From the NCBI GenBank assembly GCA_904063045.1, contig CAJFCJ010000024.1:674165-738164 (forward strand): a stretch of 64,000 nt of DNA, given 5' to 3'. The position numbers and the translations under genes were made by a program. Numbering within the stretch: the first letter of the stretch is position 1; the number at the start of each line of letters is the position of its first letter. Positions 1 to 9,718 of this stretch are shown piece after piece. A model generated the notes under the pieces. That model was not told the DNA's origin and did no database searches. It saw nothing but the letters and a program-made list of their open reading frames with translations. This stretch comes from Dimorphilus gyrociliatus. Its lineage: Eukaryota; Annelida; Polychaeta; Dinophilidae.

Positions 1-1
1 A

Positions 2-394
2 AAACATCTAATTCCCATTAAGTCATCTGAGAATGAAGAAAAACGTTACGTTTTCGCTCAAAATGTCTTGTTAGGTAGCAAAGTTTACTCTGTTGTTGAT
101 GGAAAAGAAATTGAAGATGAAGTTATAGAGATAAGTTCAAAAACATATCAAGGCTATTATTCACCATTAACGTTTCATGGAACAATAGTTATTAATGGCA
201 TTCAGGCTTCCTGTTATGCAGAGGTGGAAAGTCAATCAATATCTCATTGGTCAATGTTTCCATTGAGATCTTTATCCTATATTAAAAATATGCTATCCGT
301 ATCAAAAGTAGAAGATTTTGAAGGTATCCACTGGTATGGAAGACTATCAAAGCAGTACGCATTACCAATAGCCAAGAACTTGGGTATTTTGTAA
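2..394 (+). CDS. C-terminal part of a hedgehog-type Hint (Hog) domain protein; 5' end lies outside the window
   Basis: The frame is open from the left edge to a TAA at 392-394, so only the last about 130 residues of a longer gene are present. It starts inside the Hint domain just after the catalytic TxxH region (HLIPIKS matches HLIAVE in the neighbouring gene). It then shows the hedgehog C-terminal signatures: YYSPLT-HGTIVINGI, the conserved SCYA cysteine, ISHWSMFPLR and a terminal GIHWYG segment. In hedgehogs this domain performs autoproteolysis and adds cholesterol to the N-terminal product. It is clearly a paralogue of the intact MMP-Hint gene at 1782-3233, with matching residues to the last few codons. 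Whether its missing N-terminal half is also a metalloproteinase cannot be seen. A possible AATAAA poly(A) signal lies at 430-435. Confidence 0.85.
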   Translation, partial: KHLIPIKSSENEEKRYVFAQNVLLGSKVYSVVDGKEIEDEVIEISSKTYQGYYSPLTFHGTIVINGIQASCYAEVESQSISHWSMFPLRSLSYIKNMLSVSKVEDFEGIHWYGRLSKQYALPIAKNLGIL

Positions 395-1781
395 GGTTGA
401 TTCTTATTGCATTAAAATATTGAATATTCAATAAAATTTAACCTTTCATAAGTTAAATAACTAAACATTTGTCAGTTTTTTTATTATAATCAATTTCTAT
501 TAGAAAAACTAGCTCAACGCCAAAAAGGAATAATGAACTTTTCTTTACTGCTTTATCAGTTTTCGAAATGTATTTTTCCTACTTCCTAAACGATATTTAA
601 GTGGCAGTAGCATTATTAAATTTACATATTCCTAGTTGCAAATACACTGCGAAATGTTAGATTAATTAGGTGGAATAATAGGAGTACGATTGAAAAAATT
701 AGCAATCTTGTAAACTCGCATAATATGATCCTTTTACGTTTTTTTAGTGTAATTAACTGTTTTTGGAATTACTTGATTGTTAAATTTTACAGATAAAAGA
801 TAAGAAGTTAAGTATCTTATTTATTATATTAATACATAAGAAAATGAATCAATTCATTACCTTAAAATGGAAATTTCCCATATGAAAACTTAATTGGAGA
901 TTTTGTAATACTGGACTTACTGTATATTTAACAGATACAAGAATAAATGATTAAAGCAACGATCGAGAATTGAATATACTATATTTAAGATTTAATACGT
1001 AATGCCATAAGAGTCTGTACGATGGATGAGACAGTTTTTAGAAACGTAGCCCTAGAACTTACCATAAATATGTATTCAAATACATCATGTAAGTTTCAAA
1101 ATGGTTTCTCTAGCTATTCGACATAAAATCCTATTCAATTTTATCATTCAAGAAAACTTATAAAAGATATATCTATTCGTTACATTCTGAATATTTTCTC
1201 TTTTAAGTAACAAAAATAACACAGAAGTGAAAATTGAACAGTATAGCAGAGAAACAATACATTATATTTCTTGAGTTGTTTAAATTTAAACGTGATTAAA
1301 AGCTACTGAAACGACTGAAATCATGACTTGCTTGAACATAAATTATGCCTATTCAATTTCATATCCGGCTAAAATAAATCGTCATTTAACTGTGTATCAA
1401 TTCGAATACATTTCATAATCGAATATTTTTAAGCGAAAGCAATATATCGATGAAGATCGAAAAAGCTTCATTTATGAAACATGAATGTTTTATCTACATG
1501 AATTTGATAATAAAAAAAACACAATTGTTTCTTTAAAATGTATCTACAGTTTAGTTTTATTCCGCTAGACTATTTAATTAGCTAATGAAAATTAAACAGA
1601 AAGAATTAAACACAAGTAGCAGATTTAAAACATTAATATATGACTAAGCTAAAAAAAATTCAGTAAATTGCCAATCACTTCTTAAAGAGTGAAAAATTGT
1701 TTATGGCAAAAAAATATATTAAAATATTCAGGTATAAAATTGTCTTTTTACCACGTATTTCATTAAAATGGCTAATAAGTT
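395..1781. other. Intergenic, no gene seen
   Basis: AT-rich sequence between the left-edge Hint gene and the end of the MMP-Hint gene on the opposite strand. The two genes converge here, so it should hold only 3' UTR sequence. I found no supported exon or repeat. Confidence 0.5.
430..435 (+). promoter_or_regulatory. Candidate poly(A) signal AATAAA of the left-edge Hint gene
   Basis: An AATAAA hexamer lies 36 bp after the stop codon of the left-edge Hint gene. The genome is AT-rich, so such hexamers are common by chance; only the position supports it. Confidence 0.4.
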
Positions 1782-3233
1782 CTAAGTTGATAGCTGAAAA
1801 CCGAGGTTTTGTGCCAATGGTAGAATATAATTTTGTGACATTTCACCATACCAATGAATTCCTTCAGAGGAATCTATGCTAGACTTCAATCCAATTATTG
1901 AGTTATATAATTGCAATACCCATCTAAGTGGAGCCATGGCCAAGTGTGCAATTTCATGACTATTGATTACGGCGTAGCATGATGCTTCAATCCCATTTAC
2001 TATCACTGTTCCATCAGCTGTCATTGGAGCATAAAACCCATTCATTTGTATTTCTTCAATAGATATCACCTCGGTCACTTTTTCAATTCCATTATCTTGA
2101 GAATATAACTTTTGTCCTATTCTTACTTGATCAGCATGAATATAGCGTTTACCATCAGCAGTTTCAACAGCGATCAGATGTTGGTGTGTAAGTTGAATAA
2201 AATGCCCACTTTTTGTACGTAAAGTAAGAAATAGTGCTGGTTCTTGTGTATTTCTATCAAGCATAGTAAGAACTGGACTGAAACGACCTTTAGAAGAGAG
2301 AACAGAATCACCAAGTTTTAATTGCTTCATTGAAATCGTCTGTCCATTTTCAAGTACAACTTTACTTTCACCAGAAAAACATGATTTTCCATAGAGCTTT
2401 TGAATACCTTTTTTGTCATCTGAATTCAGTTTATAATTCTGTCCCTTATAAGAATAGTACGGATACATAATTGCCTGACTCTTACTGGAATGCTTCAAAC
2501 CCAAAGCATGTCCGAGTTCATGACAAGCAACTACCGACAGATGTATCTTATTATTTGACGTACTCCATTTTTCAGCTTCGTCGAAATGGATTTGACCCTT
2601 TCTTGAGGTTTTTGGATAGAAAGCATGGGCTAAAGTTCCAGATGGTCCATCCATGGGATAACCATCTCCATGTGCACCACTAACAAATCTAAATTTCAAA
2701 TGGACATTTCCAGAATAAACTCTTGTAAACTTCAATTTGCTATTGTCAGACCACTGTTTTAGTGCATATTTTATTGCAGCAACCACTGAAACATTTGGTA
2801 TATCAGGTGTATAGTTATACAACCTCCATTTAAGCTTCTTCCTATTCCATTTTTTACCATATAATGCATAACGCTTTTGTCTGCCAGTATTCGGAGCTCT
2901 AAATTCATCGTCAACTATCCCGCATCGTTCTTTATTCATTAGTGACAAAGTTCTTGCATCAAGTTTACCAGTAACGGGTATTGCGGCTTCCTTTTGAAAT
3001 CTTTTCAGACCCTCAGCATAATCATCTGTTTGATTGTGTGTAGTCTTGGACATATGCTCATACTTTTGCAAATATGATCTTGCTTCACGCTCACTTTTAA
3101 CTGCAAGGATACGAGTAGATGAGTCTCGTTTCTCTCTTAATTTAGATTGAACCAAATTATTTTCTTCCAGATTCTCCTTAATTGCAGCAGACATTACAGC
3201 CGTAATAAAGCATAAAAGAATTAATGCCTTCAT
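1782..3233 (-). CDS. Matrix metalloproteinase fused to a hedgehog-type autoprocessing (Hint/Hog) domain, single exon, 483 aa
   Basis: An intronless gene. Residues 1-16 form a signal peptide. About 50-100 is the peptidoglycan-binding-like MMP propeptide, with cysteine-switch Cys104 in KERCGIVDD, followed by a furin-like RQKR at 118-121. The catalytic domain is about 128-282, with the zinc motif HELGHALGLKH at 238-248 and Met-turn AIMYP (Met256). Instead of a hinge and hemopexin domain, a complete Hint domain starts at Cys285. It has LGDSVLS, an Asp in MLDRN (326) at the position of the hedgehog sterol-transfer Asp, catalytic T349-H352, NGFYAPMTADG, the SCYA Cys419, IAHLAMAPLR, and a C-terminal GIHWYG tail like the hedgehog sterol-recognition end. 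The predicted outcome is self-cleavage before Cys285, leaving a secreted, possibly sterol-linked protease. Both active sites look intact. Function is inferred from the two families; the fusion itself is read directly from one open frame. Confidence 0.93.
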   Translation of the reverse strand: MKALILLCFITAVMSAAIKENLEENNLVQSKLREKRDSSTRILAVKSEREARSYLQKYEHMSKTTHNQTDDYAEGLKRFQKEAAIPVTGKLDARTLSLMNKERCGIVDDEFRAPNTGRQKRYALYGKKWNRKKLKWRLYNYTPDIPNVSVVAAIKYALKQWSDNSKLKFTRVYSGNVHLKFRFVSGAHGDGYPMDGPSGTLAHAFYPKTSRKGQIHFDEAEKWSTSNNKIHLSVVACHELGHALGLKHSSKSQAIMYPYYSYKGQNYKLNSDDKKGIQKLYGKSCFSGESKVVLENGQTISMKQLKLGDSVLSSKGRFSPVLTMLDRNTQEPALFLTLRTKSGHFIQLTHQHLIAVETADGKRYIHADQVRIGQKLYSQDNGIEKVTEVISIEEIQMNGFYAPMTADGTVIVNGIEASCYAVINSHEIAHLAMAPLRWVLQLYNSIIGLKSSIDSSEGIHWYGEMSQNYILPLAQNLGFQLST

Positions 3234-4200
3234 ATCTTCTTTTTGCCAATTTAAAAATTATATATTTTATAGATGTTCTGTCTTCCTTACTTGAAGGAAC
3301 TCTGTTCCACTATGTACTTTTACTTACTTATATACGGTTCTCATTTTGCCCCAGTAACCAAAAAAGTAAGCTTGTTTACGACATTTATGCTATTTTTAGA
3401 AAATTTAGCGTGTCTTCGTGTCTTGAACAGCTGAAATTGCAATTTTTTTTTTTCAAAGCCTGATGAGTATTTCGCTACAAGTATAAGGCAAAATTTAAAT
3501 AACCCACGCTTGTATCTGATATAACTATATAACAATTCAGGAAGCAGAATTCTGCTTACCTGTCCCAATGCATGTATTTTCAATTATATTATATATTCCA
3601 AAATATCCTCAACATTAAGTTTATTCATTTAAAAATAGCTGATTATTAGTTGAAAAAACTGTTTAGAAAGATTCTACTCTAATTTTTTAATTAGGTCAAC
3701 TAGTTTTTAAACCAAATTTATTAGAACTATGTCAGGCTTGTTTTTCTAATATGTTTGTTATACAATCAAAAGTTTAATAAATAGGTTAAAATTATTAGAC
3801 AAAAATTGATAATATCAACATGAAGATGAATGATTACCTTTATAAAGAATATTGTAAACATTTAATCTTTCTGTTCTGATAGAGAAAAATTCAATAAAGT
3901 AAGCCCTCCCAGTGGAAATTTATCTCAAGTACAACATATATCTAATTGTATGTTTTAAAGACAAATATCTCTTCTTTCTTTTTTTCAAAAGATCTGACGA
4001 TTTTATTTTGAATTTAATATTGTTTGTAAAAGCTTTTGCAATATGGCTTGAATTTTTATAGTAAAAATTGACTTTCTTTTTACCTTGCTGTTTATTCTTT
4101 AGAGACTTTTTTCTTAAATATTAAATTTACACAGATATCACAAATTTGAAATTTTCAGAATAGTTTTTAATTCATTCTCATAATATTAAATTACGTTCCT
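3234..4200. other. 5' flank of MMP-Hint, no gene seen
   Basis: Upstream region of the minus-strand MMP-Hint gene. Short open frames at 3224-3463 (+) and 3341-3583 (-) have low-complexity, A/T-driven composition and no recognisable domain. The promoter should lie here but no motif stands out. Confidence 0.4.
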
Positions 4201-4258
4201 TTTCATGGAGAACAGAATCGACAAGTTTCTATTGAAATAGTCTATGTACTGTTTTCTG
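4201..4258 (-). pseudogene. Short relic of a Hint N-terminal coding segment
   Basis: The plus strand here (GAGAACAGAATCgaCAAG followed by ATTGAAATaGTCT) matches the MMP-Hint gene at about 2297-2345, which encodes the start of the Hint domain around LGDSVLS and the codons before it. A small internal deletion separates the matching blocks. No open frame survives and the flanks do not extend the match, so this is at most a scrap of an older duplicate. The match is short, so it could be partly chance. Confidence 0.45.
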
Positions 4259-6137
4259 ACCCTTAAGTCACTGCTAATTCGTCGTTAACGAATAGTTAGA
4301 ATTTTTTTAATAGTTCAACAAAATTATCATTTGAATGCAGAAATGAATCATGACTGAAATTGTATTTCATTTTTGTTAATACTTCTCAACTATCGTATCA
4401 AATGGATCACTATATATTTGAGATTTCTTTGTTAATTCTTACTGATCCGATCTTCATCACCATCATAGTATTACAACATTTGAAAATTCTGACCATTCAA
4501 ATTACCTTTTATATTGATAGCTACAAGTTGAATCGATATAGCTGCATTGCCTGGCAAATTCAACTGCAAAATTTAAATTGCAAACATCGGATCACTTCCG
4601 AGAAACATATTTTCATAATATAATCTTGTTTCTTTTACAATAAACTTTTTAAAAGCATTACTATCATTCAAGAAATCGTTGTATTCCACAACATTCGTTT
4701 CGTCGTTTCTGCATGTTTATCAAAGATCTTACTAGGAGAGATTTTTTCATCGTCACACAAAGAAGTATTGTTTACATCTGATAATAGCATCTCCAGCGGA
4801 AGGCTATAGCTGTAAATTCTATAGACTAAAACTAATTTGATATATTGAAAAGAACTGATTGAAATGTGCCAATAGTTTTTCACAAGCATCAAAAAATATT
4901 TTTAGATTAAAAGAAAAAAAGAGAATATTAAAAATATGAAATCGTTAAATCGATCTTTTATTAGGAAAAGAATTATTTACCAATATTAAATCTGTATCTA
5001 AAAGTCTTATTAATTATTAAAGTATTTGCTAAAAACCAGTGGGCGAAATAGTAACGAAACACAGATTATATTATTTATAAATATATTGTAAACAAATTAG
5101 ATTAAGTGGCACTACTGCTTTCAAACTTTTCAAAGAGAGGATAAGACAGAAAGAGAGAGAGAGAGAGTACAAAATTCTGTTGAATTTAGAGCTATTCGAA
5201 ATGAAAATTCAACACAAACTCTTATTCTTTCTTTTATTTGTATTTCTGAATTGTAATTGTATTAATAAAATATATTTTTTATTAATCATCGTTAAACATT
5301 CAACGATTATTTTTTGAGTCATTTTTAGAAGGAATTTACTTAATCATCAACCTTACGCTAACAGGAAAAAGAGGAAATCCCCCTGTTTTACTATCATTAA
5401 ACTATAGAGTTTTAAGTCTTTATTCAAATTTTTACAGCACTTTAAAATGAACGATTTTTTAATGTTTTCCATTAAAAACTAAGAAGCTATCAAACGTGAT
5501 CTTGTTTATTACTAGTTACTATAGAGATAGCATTTTTTGTGTTGATCTCTTTCCTTTTGCGTCAATTGTATAAATATTTAATCTTTCCTTGAGCTATTCA
5601 AAGAGATTTAATAGTTTGTCACTGTTTTTAAGTAAAACTGTAAAAGAGTTAGAGAAAAAGTTCAATATTAAAGAATTGTGTGTTTTAAAGGAATTAAACT
5701 TTTATACTTTTATGAAAAGTTGATAAAAGTCAAGCTGCTTTGCAAATTATTGAAATATAATTATTAATAATTCATATATGAAAATGAGAACAATTAATCT
5801 ATATTATACAATATTTATTGAACAGTTAATTATAATAGACGTCAAATTAATTAGAATTGGAAGTAATATGTATATTTCAAGTTAAACATCTACTTATAAA
5901 GGTAAATTTTTGTAACATTTCTTTATTTAAAAGAGTTTAAAACTCTTTTGGTCTAAAAATTTTTAATAACTAAAATCTTTGTAACTCTTTGATTTCTAAT
6001 ATTAAAGATTTCTTATAATTTAACCTAAATATATGCTAATAAAATGGACAAAATGATGACAATCTTTCCTATTTTCATTTCGGAAGCATCATTGCAGATT
6101 TTCTGTCCTCCATCTGTAAGAAAATGATATTTTGCAT
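4259..6137. other. Intergenic, no gene seen
   Basis: AT-rich, with a short (GA)n run at about 5152-5167. Open frames at 4360-4623 (+) and 4668-4892 (-) show no domain, no splice context and no family resemblance. Confidence 0.45.
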
Positions 6138-7318
6138 TTAGTTTATCAATATCTTTGTCTTTAAATAATTAGACTGAAGATAGGAAACTATACCGCAATA
6201 TCCGCACAATGCTTTACAATTTGACTTCATAAAGTCAATTATTGTCGGATTTTTGCATACCGACTTTGGATAACCAGGACTTTTACCGCACTTTGAATGA
6301 TTATCCTTACAATCCTCTGTTAAATAAAGAAATATTAAGTATTTCTCAATACATGCTTCGGAAAACTTTATATTTACCGGAACAATCACCTCCAGTCCAG
6401 CCAGTAGAACACTTACATTTACAATTCGATGAATTTAGTGTACCACAATTTTTACACTTGAGAGGACAAGCTAGAAAGGCGAGATTAATCAATGGAATCT
6501 TTGTGTGCTTATTAATAATTGATTATGTACTGTAATACTTACTACAATCACCGGAAGCAGAACTGCAAGAATCTGCAAAATGGTTTTAATGGATTTTATT
6601 ATTCTAAATAAACCATAAATAATCAACTCATATTACCGCATAAACCATCTCGACACCATCCAGAGCCTGATGAACAGAGTGAACATGCATCACCTTTCTT
6701 AAAAGGTTTTTGCCCTTTGAAATTTCCCCTAAAGAGAAAATTTAAATAAATTCAACTAAGAATTATCACCAAAAAGAAAACTAACGGTGGAGAATAATTG
6801 CAGACAATATAGTGTACATTATTTTTAACTTTTCCATTATCCTCGGTTAACTTGGAACAGTATTTATAACCGCAACCAAGACGATTAGTGTCTGCCCAAA
6901 CAACTTGGGTGTAATGACCGCAAACTTTACTACACGATAGCTTATTGTAATTGTAATCTTTTTTCTCATTATACCAAGCCTTAACAACTGCCTCCATATC
7001 AGTATATTGTCCCGAACCGCCAGAAATGAACAAATTTTGACCAGCACTGCCATCAACACCTTCAGTCTTGTCGAATCCATGTTCGAAATGACATTTTTCG
7101 GCCCATTTAGAAGCCTGATTAGCCAAAGGTCCATTCCAAGACATAATTTTCATGTCAGCTGCTCCTTCCTGTCTTCTTAATTTATTATGAACATCAAGAA
7201 TCGCTTTTTCAAGTGAACCAGATAAAACTTCACAAAAAACTTTTCCATAAAAGCCTAAAATTAGAAAAGTAAGGAAGTGCAATATGAGAAGACTTAATTT
7301 ATCTTTAAATACAATCAT
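6138..7318 (-). CDS. Secreted CAP (CRISP-like) protein with cysteine-rich, EGF-like and ShK modules, five exons, 308 aa
   Basis: Exons (transcript order) are 7318-6786, 6728-6637, 6572-6543, 6470-6378 and 6316-6138; all junctions are GT-AG and the frame closes at TAA. Residues 1-29 are an N-terminal hydrophobic signal. Residues 34-180 are a CAP domain with His80, Glu118 and His135, GHYTQVVW (CAP1) and the CNYSPPGN-type CAP2 created across the first splice. Exon 2 encodes the GNFKGQKPFKKGDAC segment typical of animal CRISP/CAP proteins. Exon 3 is a 30-nt microexon. Exon 4 gives an EGF-like KCSTGWTGGDC, and exon 5 a six-cysteine ShK domain. CAP proteins are extracellular and often bind lipids or channels, but no specific target can be assigned. 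A decayed copy of its exon 3-4 region lies at 8344-8502. Confidence 0.88.
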
Positions 7319-8343
7319 TCTTTTTTGAAAAGAAAGTTTTCAAAATGTTATATTGGCGTCTATAAGAAAAATGAATGATTGTCACGATTTAATATTTACA
7401 AAGTGTCCTTTAAAAATGTATTGGCAAACAGTCGTTTCTATGGTATAATCAATATAGTTTTCATGGTTGCTACCTGTCTTTCAAAGAATATTTCCAGTTA
7501 CATCCTGACTAATTATACTAACAAACTAATCTTATATCCATTTTATCCATTCTTATTCCTTTTTACATAGCCAATGCAGTAGGAATTTAATTAGCTAGTA
7601 TACCAACTTTTTTAAATGTTATTTTCGTGTAATCCATTAGTTCTTGAATAATACTCATTTATTCAGTTTCTATAATAAGAATTAATGAAAATATTCATTG
7701 AGACGTTGTTAACATTATACAAACTTTTAAGAAAATAATGGAATTTCCTACTGTAAATACACTCGACTTAATCAGTATTGAAATCTCCTTCCGGTCCTTT
7801 TCATACAAAACTTTTCGCTCTTTTTTAAATATGATAAACCTACAAAAAAAAGAAAGGTGAGCAATTATGTAATTTTAACAAACGGTATTATGACAATACC
7901 TACAAGTAAATTGCGAAATAGATATGATGTATGATAGAGATTTAGTAACATTAACGTAAATATAAATGTATTCTCTTTCTAATTAGAAGTACTTGTATAG
8001 CCTTAAAAAAAAAGTTTCTTTTCATTTCGTTAAATTATACAAGATTTAAATATTCAAGTTAATGAAAGTCTTAACTTGGAAACTTTTAGCAATCAGTCAC
8101 CTCAAAAGATGCTTACTAAGCATTATACCATTCCATTATACTATAGTTAAGAAGAAGTTTGAAACAGAGTTTACAGAGTAAGTTCCTACATTGTTGTATA
8201 ATTAAAGAGGATCCTTTAAACGATATTTAAATTGGTTGTGCAACATTTTTGAAGAGCTGCACTCGTTTTATAAACAAACGTTTAAACGCAGAAAGATAAA
8301 ACTCTTTTCCAATTTCATCTCGGAAGTAAGCTCTACAGCACTC
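7319..8343. other. Intergenic, no gene seen
   Basis: Upstream of the CAP gene. The open frame at 7379-7570 is not supported by any domain or splice context. Confidence 0.4.
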
Positions 8344-8502
8344 TGTAGAATATTTTCATTTGCAGTTCGTAGAGTGTTAGTGCACCACCATTTTAACACC
8401 TGAGAGGAAAAGCTAGAAGAGTTCGATTAATCAATGCACTCTTTTCGTGTATGTTGATGATTGATTAGATACTTCAACGTGTACAATAGCCATCGAAGGT
8501 AG
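8344..8502 (-). pseudogene. Decayed copy of CAP gene exons 3-4
   Basis: The plus strand from TGTAGAATATTTTCATTTGC to about 8502 aligns along its length with 6404-6562 of the intact CAP gene. Aligned blocks include TTAGTG-ACCAC, GAGAGGA-AAGCTAGAA, GATTAATCAATG and TTGATTA-GTAC/GATAC. The match covers the EGF-like exon, the intron and part of the microexon, so it is a genomic duplicate rather than a retrocopy. Stops and indels disrupt the frame. Confidence 0.72.
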
Positions 8503-8751
8503 ATCATCAAGTGGAATCTATAGAAAAATGATTTCACTGTCCTTGTTAAAAGTTTTAACTTTAAAATCTTGTTACATAAACTTTTTGCAACACTGTGCGT
8601 TCCTCTTGAACTTATAGACTTAAACCAGCATTGATAAATCCGTTTCGTTTCTATGTTCAAAACGTTAATAATTTTTCGCTTGACATTTTTACAAGTCCGC
8701 TCAACCATACTTGCGATCTCATAAAAGATCATCTATATTGTTTTCTTAGTT

Positions 8752-9538
8752 GACAATAAAATTGGTTAGCGTTTTTAAAAGCGAGCAGCTGTCCACGAAA
8801 TTGATTGGGTACTTGATTTAAATCATTTTTAAGCAATAGCTCCCTATTTTTACTCCCATTTCTAATACATCTTTTCATTTGGGACAAGATGAATGGACTT
8901 GTGCGAAGGCATCATACCCCACCCCCACCAAGTGCTTTTCGATGGATGCAACTGTGAGGGTAATAGAAGATCGCCATATAAGAATAGGTCAATTAAATAT
9001 AGGTGACCTAACTCAAGGAGTTAATGGGCAGTTTACAATGATTCGGACAATGCGTCACAGTATTTGTTGAAAGAGATTGAAATTTATTAGCTTTCAAAAG
9101 ACGGAGAAAATGTCGTTAACAGTAACGCTGAATCAGCCATATGCCGTTTTTAAAGATAATACTGAAGAGTGTATATGTGCCAAAAAGTATCATTTGGTTC
9201 AAGAATTTCAACAATTAATAGTAGAATAAGGTCAGAGGAAAAGGTCACGTGCATTGGGAAAGTATTGAAGAAGGGCATTTCGCTCCATTAACGATGGACG
9301 GCACCCTAGTGGTTAACGGTATTCAAAGGTCCTATTACGCCGTTTATTAATAATCATAAAAAAGCCAGAATGTTCATCGCACAAGTTTAGATGAATTAAC
9401 TATTTCTAAAGCGCCATCTTTAGCTCCTACAAGAAACTAAATGTAAATCCTGACAATACACTTCGATATGGAAAGTTATCCTACGTTTACTTGAATTCAA
9501 TGGCCACCCGGCTAGGACTCGCAAAGTCCATTTCTTAA
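8752..9538 (+). pseudogene. MMP-Hint pseudogene: eroded metalloproteinase and Hint domains
   Basis: Read in pieces, the strand still spells the family. 8755-8763 gives NKI. 8794-8826 gives HEIDWVLDLNH in place of HELGHALGLKH, so the second zinc His and both Gly are lost. After an in-frame stop, 8833-8856 gives AIAPYFYS (Met-turn region). A frame change leads to FHLGQDE and TKCFSMDATVRV (Hint start), then IGQLNIGDL. About 9080-9230 gives TLNQPYAV where the active TxxH should be. 9260-9348 gives HFAPLTMDGTLVVNGIQ then SYYA, with the conserved Cys changed to Tyr. 9461-9538 gives RYGKLSYVYL...RLGL, the C-terminal tail. Several stops and frame changes make it non-functional. It is in the opposite orientation to the intact copy. 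Confidence 0.85.
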
Positions 9539-9715
9539 AATGTTCTTTCTTGTTTGTTTAGTCCGACTATAGTATAAAATAAGAATTTTAGAACGAATTT
9601 TCGTTTCTTGCAAGGCCAATTTCTTTAAAACTGTCGGGTTATCTGATAGTTTTTTCACCGCCTTTCCTTCTGGTAACAATAAGACTTTTAATGCGATATC
9701 ACCTAAAACCTGAAG
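9512..9715 (-). other. Possible orphan exon or gene fragment
   Basis: The minus strand is open for about 68 codons and lacks a Met. It is preceded by an acceptor-like TTAACTTCAG (9719-9710). The peptide has a normal mixed composition (for example LPEGKAVKKLSDNPTVLKKL), unlike the low-complexity frames elsewhere. I do not recognise the family. No donor or neighbouring exon could be assigned, and it overlaps the last bases of the MMP-Hint pseudogene on the other strand. It may be another decayed gene fragment or chance. Confidence 0.25.
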
Positions 9716-9718
9716 TTA

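Noticed and set aside
2471-2683. Plus-strand frame opposite the MMP catalytic domain.
   Set aside because: Shadow of the strongly supported minus-strand gene.
8427-8732. Minus-strand 101-codon open frame.
   Set aside because: It runs over the CAP relic in a frame that does not encode CAP and stops before the MMP-Hint pseudogene, so it is chance.
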